From Eopsaltria australis (lineage: Eukaryota; Chordata; Aves; Passeriformes; Petroicidae), in NCBI GenBank assembly GCA_034509425.1, contig JAVTVJ010000466.1, positions 1 to 64,000 on the forward strand: DNA of 64,000 nucleotides, written 5' to 3'. The position numbers and the translations under genes were made by a program. Below the pieces are notes generated by a model. It was not told the origin of the DNA and ran no database searches. It was given only the letters and a program-made list of their open reading frames with translations. Shown here piece by piece: positions 11,406-21,296 of this stretch. Each line of letters opens with the position of its first letter. The stretch's first letter is position 1.

Positions 11406-12107
11406 GTGTCCCCAGCAAAACCACCAGCACCTGCGAACACTTGGGCCCCGCGTCTGAACGTGGTGAGTGCTACTGCCAACAATTTCACAAAACCCACATT
11501 CCATCATATCACAGTTTCAGTTTCAGGAAACATCGACTCTCGAACTGACATTCTAGTGGTGGGAAACTCGTTGAGAGGACCACCAGAACTGTTTGTGTTA
11601 CCTGAAATCCACACCGTGTCCCCCGGAATGAATTTCAAGATCACAGTCACTTGCACAAACACCCCCTGGTTTCTTCCACAATGGACTTGGGTAGCACAGG
11701 CCATAGTGCTACCTTTAGACTTTCCTCGACTGCATCGAACCCCATGCAGTTACTGGGCTGAGGTTGTTGGAGAAGACAAGCCAACTCTTAGCTGTAAATT
11801 GACCAATGGAAAAGCCACAACTTATCTAGATGGGAGGATAGACACAGGAGCGGATGTTACCATCATCTCCAAGGCAGATTGGCCAATGCATTGGGCTTTG
11901 AGACCTTCTGCAGGGACAGTTTCTGGTATTGGGGGAACCTCTCCTTCCATGAGGAGCATGAATTCAATCTCCATAGAGGGACCTGATGGTCACATAGCCT
12001 CCGTCAAGCCCTTTGTGGTACCATCAGGCTTCACCCTATGGGACAGGGATATCCTCTCACAGTGGGGAACTCGAATAGAAATACCGTCTCCTGCCACAAA
12101 TTTTTAA
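11406..12107 (+). CDS. pro: ERVK-2 pro: dUTPase-like domain plus protease
   Basis: Open frame of 233 codons. First half: [13 protein letters not shown] and [14 protein letters not shown] blocks of the dUTPase-like domain. Second half: aspartic protease with IDTGAD followed by the flap region and a final RDIL..WG segment. The pro stop TAA (12105-12107) directly follows the heptamer AAATTTT. The upstream gag-pro heptamer is mutated (AGAAAC near 11332), so expression as in an intact virus is not expected. No interruption within pro itself. Confidence 0.8.
   Translation: MSPAKPPAPANTWAPRLNVVSATANNFTKPTFHHITVSVSGNIDSRTDILVVGNSLRGPPELFVLPEIHTVSPGMNFKITVTCTNTPWFLPQWTWVAQAIVLPLDFPRLHRTPCSYWAEVVGEDKPTLSCKLTNGKATTYLDGRIDTGADVTIISKADWPMHWALRPSAGTVSGIGGTSPSMRSMNSISIEGPDGHIASVKPFVVPSGFTLWDRDILSQWGTRIEIPSPATNF
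12098..12104 (+). promoter_or_regulatory. pro-pol -1 frameshift heptamer AAATTTT
   Basis: A-AAT-TTT in pro register, followed at once by the pro stop TAA. This is a known betaretroviral pro-pol shift sequence. Confidence 0.7.
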
Positions 12108-12430
12108 TCGGGGCCACTGAGAGGCGCTCCACCCCAGCCCTGACTTGGAAAACTGATAAACCCATCAAGGTGGAACAGTGGCCCCTCTCCAAGGAAAAAT
12201 TAAGCGCCCTTGAATCTCTAGTAGAAGAACAGCTTGCCAAAGGCAACACTGTTCCAACAGACAGCCTTTGGAACTCCCCTGTCTTTGTGATATGAAAACC
12301 CAGAAAAGACAAGTGGAGGCTTCTCCACGATTTGCGAGAGATCAATAAAGTGATAGAAGAAATGGGTCCATTGCAGCCAGGTCTACCATCGCCCTCTATG
12401 CTTCCCCGAGAGAGGCCTTTGGTAGTCATT
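12104..12430 (+). pseudogene. pol: ERVK-2 pol fragment (RT N-terminus)
   Basis: RT start with EQWPL, NSPVFVI and LLHDLR blocks. A TGA interrupts the frame at about 12293, and the gene is cut at 12430 by the ERVK-3 LTR, just before the first catalytic Asp motif. Nothing downstream of ERVK-3 continues it. Confidence 0.8.
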
Positions 12431-13036
12431 TGTGGCGGTGGTGCAGGTTACCCCAGAAGAAGAATTTCCAATGAGAAAGCCCTGGGGGGAGCAGGAGTGC
12501 TCCCCTGAGGTGGAGCAAACAATAGTTTAGCCCAGAAGAGGCTGGGATCGAGACAGGTGAACACCCCCAGGGCTCATTGGGGAGCACCACCTGCCCATCT
12601 AAGTCAGTCACCCCCAGTTTTCTAGAGAGTTCTCAGTTACTCGGTTGTTCATTGTATCATTCCCCTGTCTGTAACCCTCTCTCATCCCCCTTCTATCCCT
12701 GGTTAGCTCCCTGTCCCCTGCTCTTCCCCGGTTCCTCCCCCCTGCTACCCGGTGATTGGTCACCGGGGGAACAATAAAAGATTGTGTCACAGGGGGATCG
12801 AGGTCCTCCGACCCCCGGTGTCACAGAGTGCAGAACCTCGTGTCTGTGTCTCTTCATTCCTGGGTTGGAAGATCCCCCTGAGGTGTGGGAGAGTTCGCCT
12901 ACCGAGTAGCTAGCAGGGAGCGAGGGCAAGATTCGCTCAGCGACTGGGAACAAGGCTGGCCTCCGAGGACCCAAGTCGCCTCCGCCTTTGCTAGTAGCCA
13001 CCTCCACTCCACCGAGGAGGGAGGCGGACGGCCACA
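12431..13036 (+). repeat. ERVK-3 5' LTR
   Basis: TGTGGCGGTGG...GGCCACA, 606 bp. An AATAAAAG at about 12771 may serve as polyadenylation signal, preceded by a CCAAT-like GATTGGTCACC. The first ~100 bases code the same Env tail as the 3' LTR, ending Thr-Ile-Val, here without an env upstream. Confidence 0.9.
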
Positions 13037-13038
13037 GC

Positions 13039-13056
13039 TGGTGCCCAACGTGGGGC
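13039..13056 (+). other. ERVK-3 primer binding site
   Basis: TGGTGCCCAACGTGGGGC, 17 of 18 identical to the tRNA-Lys(1,2) site used by betaretroviruses; the one difference is C to T in a CpG. Confidence 0.9.
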
Positions 13057-13329
13057 ATTTGGTCCGCTTGACCACTTGCCTCATCGGAGCGACCTTCGCC
13101 AGAAGCGCGCCGTTGCAGCGTCAGCCGCCCTTCCTGAGGAGCTCCGCGTTCTAGTGGACTCTTCGGGAGGGGAGATCGAGCAACCTCTCTCCCGACGGAG
13201 TGAGGAGGGGGCCTCGGTCACAGTCCACTGCCCTAGCCAGAGGACTGTGACCGGCGGTCAGGGACGGGAGAGGTGCCAGGGATCCGGGACCCGGCACGCA
13301 GAGTAAAATCGCTGCGCAGCGTCCGAAAA

Positions 13330-13335
13330 GTGAGT
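13330..13335 (+). promoter_or_regulatory. Likely splice donor for env mRNA (GTGAGT)
   Basis: AAAA/GTGAGT lies in the leader between PBS and gag, where the env donor of simple retroviruses is placed. The matching acceptor is a pyrimidine-rich CTCTTCTCAG ending at 19310. Confidence 0.5.
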
Positions 13336-14206
13336 TTAAGATTTTCGCCTGACCCCACCGCGTTAGCTTTAGTTTTTTACGTTGTCCGTTTTACCTCGGC
13401 TAGGAGTTGCTGCCGTTATGGGTGCCCGGCTTTCCAGGCAGCAAAAGGGGTTTTACTCCCAAATTAAGGGAGTTTTAACCGCGGAGGGGAAGCGTTTTTC
13501 GAAGCCTCTTTTAAGGGAATTCGTTAGATGGGTTTTTATTCAGTTTCCCTTGGTTTCTTCAGACTCAGTTCGAGATCTGGGTTTTTGGGGCAAAGTGGGG
13601 GATTTAGTAACTAAAAAGGTTCGGGAGGGAGATGTTAGCATTACTCGTTTTTATTCGGTTTTGATTTTAATTTGCGATTCTTTGAGGGCAATTACTAAGG
13701 GGAAAGTTGAGACCCCAGTTCCTCCTACCCCACCTTCCCTACCACCCCACTCTCCTCACCCCTCTTCCCTGAAGCGTCGAGAATTGCGTCGGGTGTCGTT
13801 TGCCCTCGATCCCCCGCAATCTCCGGCGCTCCCTGACCGGTGGGGAGAGGGCCCCTCCGCACTGGACCTTCCCTTAGATCTTTTACCTATACCTAGGCAC
13901 AGCCAGTTACATATCGTACTTCTAAGTAATATAGAGAGGGATGGCCAGCTGCGAAAACAAAATGTGCATTACGGCCTGCAGTGGCGCCACTACCCCCCGT
14001 TTTGGCACTCCAAGAGCCACTGGGATCCCCCTGGTCTCCCTGAGCCTGCCCACAGAGTCCTCCATCCCTAGGCCGTCACTCCTGATGTGGCCAGTGGTAT
14101 CGCGTCGGGCCCCTCCCATCCCATCGGGACCTCCTACCGGCCTCGCGCGGCGCCCGTCCCCTCGCGCGCCGCCCTCTACGGCTCCGGTTCCCACGCCCCC
14201 CCTTCC

Positions 14207-14368
14207 GGTCCTCGACACCTAAAACCCGGAAGGGAGGAGGCCGGGGCCTACCGGCACTCTGGGCCCCGGAGCTTAGAACTCGGGAGGGGGGAGGCCGAGG
14301 CCTGCCAGCAACCCGGGCCCCGGAGCCTAGAACCCGGAGGCCCACAGGCTGAGGCTGGTGCTGAGGCC
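14207..14368 (+). repeat. 54-bp tandem repeat in ERVK-3 gag linker (3 units)
   Basis: Units begin at 14207, 14261 and 14315, each starting GG[TG]CC[TC]CG and encoding an 18-residue G-P-R-x-L-[KE]-x-G type block. The period keeps reading frame. Confidence 0.75.
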
Positions 14369-15320
14369 TGGGACCGGGCCCAGGCCCTGCCCGGGTTCAG
14401 ATCACCTAGAACCCGGGGGCCTTGGGGGCGCGGCCCAGGAGAGGGGACAAGGCCTGGTAGCCCTACCGGTCTCCCTGGGTAGGCGTGGGCGGAATCCCCG
14501 GTGGGAGCCTTTCCCATTCTCCCAGCTGCGAGACCTATGTAAGATGATCAGTGACCACGGGCTGGAATCATCTTACAGCCAGGGCATGCTCAGGGCAACC
14601 TTTAGGTCCAACCTCTTAGTCCCGGAGGACCTTAAGTCAATCATGGAAGGGATCCTGGCTCTTGGGAGAATATGATGGGGAAGATGAGGTCGATGACCTG
14701 ACAATGGACCACCTAGGAGGCGAGGGGGACTTTAGCAAGGGTGAGGAGCAGGCTGCACAGCTCCCAACGAGGGCTATTAGAGACATACAGCAGGCAGCGC
14801 TCAGGGCCCTCCTGATGTTACCATCTGCAGAGGTGCCCTCAGATGGGTATGCCACCATCAGGCAACAGCCGGAGGAGAGCTTTGTTAAGTTTGTGGGCCG
14901 AGTGAGGATGGCCCTGGAGAAACAGGAGGAAGACCCTTCAAACCAAGCAAAGCTCCTCCGGTCAGTGGCATACACCAATGCCAACTCTGCCTGCAAGGCA
15001 GTCCTAAAAACCCTCCCCAAATTGCCTCGGCCCACCTTAGAGGCAATGTTGGAAGCGTGCGCCGAGATCACCCCCGAGCCATCAGTAGCAACCCCTCCTC
15101 CAGGCCGTGGACCCCAACAGCAAAGGAGGTATGTGGCAGCAGCGGGGGCTGCCACCCCTGGAATTGACAACAACCGAACTGGACATAACAAGTGTTATAA
15201 CTGTGGACAGGGTGGGCACATTGCACGCTTTTGTCCAAAGCCCCGGAGAAATAACACCTCTTGTTCTAAGCCTCCCGCAGGTCCCGGAGCGGTGCTCTGC
15301 CCATGTTGCCGCCAGCACCA

Positions 15321-15327
15321 GGGAAAC
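15321..15327 (+). promoter_or_regulatory. gag-pro -1 frameshift heptamer GGGAAAC
   Basis: G-GGA-AAC in gag register at the gag/pro overlap (pro frame is -1 relative to gag). Confidence 0.85.
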
Positions 15328-16127
15328 GGGCAGAGGAGCGCAGTACAGCACCGCGCTGTGACACCAAATTAAATGCTGACAACACCGGGACCACCATCGC
15401 CGCTCCGGCGAGACCGCCCGCCACACCATCGGCGGGAGAGGGAGACGCTCCAGCGACCAAGGACAGGACCAGGTTTCACCTGGTAAGTGCCCACCCTCAA
15501 CATGTCACACATACAGACTTCTGCGGCTATAACGTGTTCCTTTGTGGAGACATTTACGAAAGAACTGAGCTTTTGGTTATAGGAGATTCCACCAGGGGCC
15601 CTCCCGGGCTCTTTGTTCTCCCACAAATTGTAGCTGCAGTTCCTGGTCAGACTTTTAAAATTACCGCGGCTTGCCACTCAGCTCCCTGGTTTATGCCCAG
15701 GGGCCAATGGCTGGCACACGCGATTGTAATTCCTGAAGATCTCCCGAGAGCAAAAATGACACCACAGGCAATGTATTCAGAACTCCTGGGAACTGACAAG
15801 CCCACCCTGTCGTGCCGCCTCAAAAACGGCAAGGCAGCGGTGCACATCCGGGGCATGATGGACACAGGATCGGATGTGACAATCATTTCAGCAGCAGAGT
15901 GGCCACCCGGGTGGGGGCTCCGGCCCTCTACCGAGAACATCAATGGCCTTGGGGGAGCTGTTATGCCCCAGAAGTCCACCAGTAACATCCTGGTGGAGGG
16001 GCCGGACGGTCACGTAGCCACGGTAAGACCGTACGTAGTGGCCTCCGGCTTCAACCTCTGGGGCAGGGATCTGTTGTCGCAATGGGGGACCAGGCTAGAA
16101 ATCACAGATACACCAGGGGATTTCTAG
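15325..16127 (+). CDS. pro: ERVK-3 pro: dUTPase-like domain plus protease
   Basis: Open in the -1 frame relative to gag. The dUTPase-like half has [14 protein letters not shown] and [15 protein letters not shown] blocks. The protease half has the MDTGSD active site, the EGPDGH segment and GRDLLSQWG near the C-terminus. It ends TAG 16125-16127 directly after GGATTTC. No interruption seen. Role: protease matures Gag and Gag-Pro-Pol; the dUTPase-like domain is of uncertain activity. Confidence 0.85.
16118..16124 (+). promoter_or_regulatory. pro-pol -1 frameshift heptamer GGATTTC
   Basis: G-GAT-TTC in pro register immediately before the pro stop. It is one base from GGATTTA, the heptamer known at betaretroviral pro-pol. 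Confidence 0.7.
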
Positions 16128-18996
16128 CCGGGGCCGCTGCTGGGCGCGCCACCCATGGCTCTGTTCCACCTCTCACTTGGAAGACCAACAAGCCGGTGTG
16201 GGTGGAGCAGTGGCCCCTTACCAAAGATAAGTTAAGCGCCCTACGGTCCCTCGTGGAGGAGCAACTTTCCAAGGGTAATGTCGTTCCATCAGACAGCCCT
16301 TGGAACTCCCCTGTCTTTGTCATCCGTAAGGCTGGCGGAGGCGGGTGGAGGCTCCTCCACGACCTACGCAAGATCAATGAAGTCATTGTCGACATGGGGC
16401 CTGTTCAGCCGGGATTACCATCCCCGGCAATGCTCCCCCGAGCGTGGCCACTCGCAGTCATCGACATCAAGGACTGCTTCTTTTCGATCCCGTTGCACCC
16501 GGATGATGCGCCGCGCTTTGCCTTCTCAGTTCCATCAGTAAACAGGAAGCGCCCCAGGAAAGGTACCATTGGCGAGTTTTACCGCAGGGAATGAAAAATT
16601 CCCCTGTAATCTGCCAGTGGTACGTAGCCCGAGTACTGTCACCAGTGAGGAAAGCCTTCACGAAATCCATAATTTTCCATTACATGGACGACGTCTTTGT
16701 ATGTGCTCCCTCGGAGCATCTTTTGGACCTGACACTGAAAGCCACCATCAGTGCCACCGAGCGTGCCGGAATGATCATCCATCCAAACAAGGTACAACGC
16801 ACCCTACCGTGGAAGTACCTCGGCATCCGCATCGGAGAGCGGACCGTTGCACCCCAGCAGCTTGAAATCGTGGACGAGCCCAGGACACGGAGAGAACTCC
16901 ACCAACTCTGCGGCAGCATCAACTGGGTTCGTCCTCTGCTGGGGCTGACGACGGCGGACCTCGCCCCCTTGTTTGACCTTCTGAAGGGCGGCGAGGGACC
17001 GGACTCTCCGAAGCAGCTCACCACAGATGCCAGGGCTTCCATAGGTAAGGTGCGCAAAGCCTTAGCCTCCCGGCACGCCCATAGAGTGGCCCCGGACCTG
17101 CCCTTTCAGCTTACCATCCTGGGGCAGGTCCCACAATACTATGCATTGATATTTCAATGGGACGGGAGGTTGAAGGACCCCCTCTTAATCATAGAGTGGG
17201 TGTTCCTCCCTCATACTCCGTCCAAGACTATCACCACGCCACAAGAGCTGGTGGCCTCGCTGATCACCAAAGCGAGGACCAGGCTCTGCACCCTTGCGGG
17301 ATGTGATTTTTCATACATACGTGTTCCTTGGAAAGATGAGGACTTGGAGAAGTTAATCCAGTCCAATGAGAGCCTCCAGTTCTCTCTCGACAGTTTCCCA
17401 GGCAAAATTACCGGCGAGAAATTAAAACACCATCTGTTTAACACAAATTTTAATTTGGCTCCAAAGTTTATGCAATCAAAAAAGCCTGTAAAAGGAGCTC
17501 TGACGGTTTTCACCGACGGCTCAGGATCCTCTCACAAGTCAGTCATGACTTGGAAGGATCCTCGGACCCAGAAGTGGGAATCTGAGGTCCATGTGGTGGA
17601 GGGATCCCCACAAATTTCAGAACTAGCAGCCGTCGTCAGAGTCTTTGAGAGGTTCCAGGAACCTCTCAATTTAGTCACTGATTCGGCTTATGTTGCTGGG
17701 GTCACTGTCAGAGCAGAACACAGCTTACTTAAGGAGGTCTCCAACCCAAATTTGTTCGGGCTGCTCTCGCAGCTAGTGTTCCTGTTGTCCCACCGAGAGC
17801 ACCCATTTCACGTGATGCATGTGAGATCGCATCAAGACCTTCCCGGGTACATCAGTGAGGGGAACCGCAGGGCGGACGCCTTGGCAATGGCTGCGCAGGT
17901 GCAGTCAGCTAACGTCCCTGACACCTTCGCGCAAGCCAAGATGTCCCACCAGTTTTATCATCAAAACGCCCCAGCCCTCCGGAGGATGTTCCACCTACCT
18001 CTAGAGCAGGCTCGGGCAATTGTGGCGACATGTCCCAGCTGCCAGACCTACCAGCTGCCCTCTCTCCATCCAGGGGTAAACCCCCGAGGGCTAGTAGCCA
18101 ATGAGATCTGGCAAATGGATGGGACTCACATACAAGAATTTGGACAGCTGAAGTAGGTCCATGTATCAGTAGATACCTTCAGCCATGCAGTTTTCGCCTC
18201 CGCCCACACGGGCGAAAAAGCCAAGGATGTACGTAAACATTTACTAATGGCCTTCTCTGTCCTAGGTACCCCCAAGAAAATTAAAACGGACAATGGCCCA
18301 GCGTACAGCTCTGCCTACCTCCGTAGTTTCCTCTAGGAGTGGGGGATTGCCCACGTCACCGGCATCTCTCACTCACCTACGGGACAGGCCATCGTGGAGA
18401 GGACCCACGGTACACTCAAGAGAGTCCTCTACCAGCAGCAGGGAGGTGCAGAGAAGAAATCGCCCATTGAGCGACTCTGCAAGGCGCTCTTCACGATTAA
18501 CTTTTTAAATTGTACACCAGAAGAGCCCGTCCCCCCTGTATTCCGGCACTTTACGAATTTGGCCAATTCTAAATTAAGAGAACATCCACCGGTGCTGGTG
18601 AGGGACCCTGAGACCCACGAGGTTGAGGGGCCCCTCCCATTGATCGTTTGGGGCAGAGGTTACGCATGTGTGTCCACCCCAGAGGGTCCGAAATGGATCC
18701 CAGCTAGGTATGTCTGACCCTACCGGGGGCCTAGGCAGAGAAAGCGAGCTTGTTTTGCAGAGACAGTTCCACCCCAGTCTCCACAAGAAGAAGGTTTCCA
18801 GGCCATGGAAGCCTGGAAGAAAAGAAAGAATAAATACTTACCTGGCTTTGACGACTCTCCGGCACCTCCTCAAGAAGAAGAAGAAGAAGAAGAAGAAGAA
18901 GAAGAAGAAGAAGAAGAAGAAAACACCAGAGATGCCGGAGAGAGAATCCCATGGACTGTACACCCCCTGTTTCCCTTCCCCAACCTACCCCTCTGA
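16124..18996 (+). pseudogene. pol: ERVK-3 pol (RT, RNase H, integrase) with one frameshift and three stops
   Basis: RT begins in one frame (to about 16594), then shifts near 16560-16590 to the frame with YMDD (16681-16692). RNase H has FTDGSG, ELAAVV, TDSAY and RADALA. Integrase has an H-x3-H...C-x2-C zinc site, then the D, D-x35-E core (MDGTH, KTDNGP, VERTH). Stops: TAG 18154, TAG 18334, TGA 18715. By comparison with ERVK-4 and -5 the C-terminal tail should continue past 18717 with an AWKKRK-like segment; here it runs on to 18996 and includes a poly-Glu expansion. Confidence 0.85.
18868..18922 (+). repeat. (GAA)n microsatellite in pol tail
   Basis: About 18 GAA/AAG units. In the pol frame they encode poly-Glu; in another frame poly-Lys. 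It lies after the nominal pol stop, in the tail shared with ERVK-4 and ERVK-5. Confidence 0.9.
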
Positions 18997-19336
18997 CTTA
19001 CCTTTTGTGTGTCCCTATCCCTATTTCCTACTCGTTTAAAAGAAATGGGGGGAGAGAGGGGGAGAGTATGGTAGTCTGAGTTCTCTTCTGTTGCTTGGGT
19101 TGCTTTACTCCCTGCAAAATCTTGTACAGTTTGCCTTTATAAAGCAGCTGAGGGTGCTGAGCCTTCTGCTGACTCCTTAATACCTTGTTTTAAAAAGCCA
19201 CCACGAAATCCTTTAAACCCTCTATTTGGGAATGACCCAGCCTTTTATTGTCTGGAGAGAACCAATCACAAAAGAGTAACATTTCTTATTCTCAAATATC
19301 CTCTTCTCAGTTTTCCACCAGAGATCCCCAAAGAAG

Positions 19337-20789
19337 ATGGAGCCAGTCTGGTTTTTCGCCTCAGTCCTGCTTCTCCTGGGGATCCCGGCGTCCGCCCCGT
19401 GGCTGGTGCAGCAGCCCCGAGAAAACGTGTGGGTCACTCTGGCAAAATCCATCGGCCAGAGTGACTTCTGTCTTCACGTCAACTCAGCGAACGGCCCGAT
19501 GAGCACCTGCCTGGTAGGGATTCCTGAGACATGGCCAGAGTACCACGCTTTTCTCTCAGGGACCAACCAATCCCACAGTTGGGATCAGTGGATGCAGACC
19601 CTGCCACCCATGGACACCGAACCCCAAGAATTGGACCTGTTGGGGTCGGCACAACCCGCGTTCTGTACCTCTTTCGCAGACCCTAGTGCCGCCAGACACC
19701 GGAGGCAAATTCTTTATAGCTCCCTTTGGGATAGGAGAAAGAGCTGGCAAAGGTACAGGGATGTGCCACGGGAAACCAACCCAGGGCGAGGGGGGGGCCA
19801 TAATGGCAGTGAAGGCAGATAAAGTTGATACATTGACCATTCCTCCGGTAGCAAAGAAAGCCTTCGATGTCACCCCTAACAATTGGAAACTCTACAGTGA
19901 AAGAGCCTGGTGCAAATTTGCTAATTTTACATGGTCAGCATCCACCAAATCCCCCAAGAAACTCCCGAAGGGGATTTTCTTAATATGTGGAGATCGTGTG
20001 TGGGCAGGAATCCCGTCCCGTCTCAGGGGAGGGCCGTGCACGCTCGGCAAGCTTTCCCTGCTGACACCAGGAGTGAACCAGCTGTTATCCTGGAGAGACC
20101 ACACCAATATGACCCGCCAAAAATGATCCACCCTAGATTTGGACTCAAATTGTGATAATAACGTGGTCTCCTGGTCGTTCTCCAAAAGGGTCGCGGCCTC
20201 GATATTTCTGCCGTGGGTGGCGGCAGCCAAGGCCCTAGGTGAGCTTTCCCACCTAGAGTGTTGGCTTGGAAAGCAAGCCAATTTAACATCTCAGGCGCTC
20301 TCAGAACTCCTCTCAGACGAGGAGATGACCAGGCAGGCGACGCTCCAAAACCGGGCTGCAATTGACTATCTGCTGCTGCTCCACGGCCACGGGTGCGAAG
20401 AGTTTGAAGGACTGTGTTGCTTCAACCTTTCATCTCACGCCCAATCCATCAAGTCCACAATCCAGGAGATGCGGGACCAGATTCACCAACTCAAAACAGA
20501 AGGCAAGGACTGGCTCAACAGCCTCTTCACCGGCTGGGGGATCTCTGGCTGGATTTCTCAAGCCCTACGGACTTTGCTTTTAATTTTGTTGGTCATTCTT
20601 ATCGGACTTTGCCTTTTAAGTTGTTTTAAGTGTTTCGTCGTTTCTCTAGTTAACCGTTTACTGTCTTTAAGTAATAAAAACGGGGGAGATGTGGCGGTGG
20701 TGCAGGTTACCCCAGAAGAAGAATTTCCAATGAGAAAGCCCTGGGGGGAGCAGGAGTGCTCCCCTGAGGTGGAGCAAACAATAGTTTAG
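19337..20789 (+). pseudogene. env: ERVK-3 env (SU-TM), frameshifted and stopped at the cleavage site
   Basis: Signal peptide from ATG 19337, then SU start with ENVWVTLAKS and TCLVGIP. The frame changes near 19690-19800. SU continues to a TGA (20124-20126) that replaces the Arg of the furin-type site (R-Q-K-R in ERVK-5), probably CGA to TGA. TM follows in the same frame: fusion region, heptad segments, CX6CC (C-EEFEGL-CC), a long hydrophobic anchor (about 20560-20650) and a tail. The last ~33 codons lie in the 3' LTR, ending T-I-V. The Env is of the avian, alpharetrovirus-like type. Confidence 0.85.
20675..20689 (+). other. ERVK-3 polypurine tract
   Basis: AAAAACGGGGGAGA directly precedes the 3' LTR (TGTGGCGG). 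It primes plus-strand DNA in retroviruses and is at the same time coding for Lys-Asn-Gly-Gly-Asp of Env. Confidence 0.85.
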
Positions 20790-21296
20790 CCCAGAAGAGG
20801 CTGGGCTCGAGACAGGTGAACACCCCCAGGGCTCATTGGGGAGCGCCACCTGCCCATCTAAGTCAGTCACCCCCAGTTTCCTAGAGAGTTCTCAGTTACT
20901 CGGTTGTTCATTGTATCATTCCCCTGTCTGTAACCCTCTCTCATCCCCCTTCTATCCCTGGTTAGCTCCCTGTCCCCTGCTCCTCCCCGGTTCCTCCCCC
21001 CTGCTGCCCGGTGATTGGTCACCAGGGGAACAATAAAAGATTGTGTCACAGGGGAATCGAGGTCCTCCGACCCCCGGTGTCACAGAGTGCAGAACCTCGT
21101 GTCTGTGTCTCCTCATTCCCGGGGTTGGAAGATCCCCCTGAGGTGTGGGAGAGTTCGCCTATCAAGCAGCTAGCAGGGAGAGAGGGCAAGATTCGCTCAG
21201 CGACTGGGAACAAGGCTGGCCTCCGAGGACCCAAGTAGCCTCCGCCTTTGCTAGTAGCCACCTCCACTCCACCGAGGAGGCAGGCGGACGGCCACA
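20690..21296 (+). repeat. ERVK-3 3' LTR
   Basis: 607 bp, about 16 differences from the 5' copy by my count. Its first ~100 bases are the end of env. It is followed without a duplication by ERVL pol sequence. Confidence 0.9.

Larger units (their letters stand above)
7085..12430 (+). mobile_element. ERVK-2: old, truncated betaretrovirus-like provirus
   Basis: Order: LTR R/U5, degenerate PBS, gag, pro and the N-terminal part of RT. It is cut at 12430, within RT just before the IDIKD motif, by the first base of the ERVK-3 5' LTR. Gag is interrupted by a solo LTR (10127-10745). Numerous stops and frame changes and a degraded gag-pro shift site show it is older than ERVK-3, -4 and -5. The rest of its pol and its env are not present on the far side of ERVK-3. 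Confidence 0.85.
13418..15372 (+). pseudogene. gag: ERVK-3 gag with stops, frame changes and a small capsid deletion
   Basis: Starts ATG 13418 (Met-Gly). Matrix reads to TAG 14069-14071. The proline-rich linker continues in that frame to 14482 and includes a 54-bp tandem repeat. Early capsid (RWEPF...LVPEDLK) is in a different frame (to about 14660). Some twenty capsid codons are missing relative to ERVK-4. Capsid C-terminus and nucleocapsid are open from 14662 to 15372, with the homology region (QQPEESFVKFV) and one CX2CX4HX4C knuckle (CYNCGQGGHIARFC). The end overlaps pro and holds GGGAAAC. Confidence 0.85.
12431..21296 (+). mobile_element. ERVK-3: full-structure provirus without target-site duplication
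   Basis: Two LTRs (606 and 607 bp, about 16 differences by eye, ~97% identity), PBS, gag, pro, pol, env and polypurine tract in order. Left flank GTCATT (inside ERVK-2 RT) and right flank TCCTTC (inside ERVL pol) do not match, although intact ERVKs here have 6-bp duplications. Genes carry frameshifts and stops. The mismatch implies the two ends come from different insertion events joined by recombination, or a flank was deleted. Confidence 0.9.

Noticed and set aside
13039..13056. tRNA-Lys gene fragment
   Set aside because: It is the retroviral primer binding site; the rest of a tRNA is absent.
18668..19039. Poly-Lys open frame over the GAA repeat
   Set aside because: Microsatellite read in a frame other than pol.
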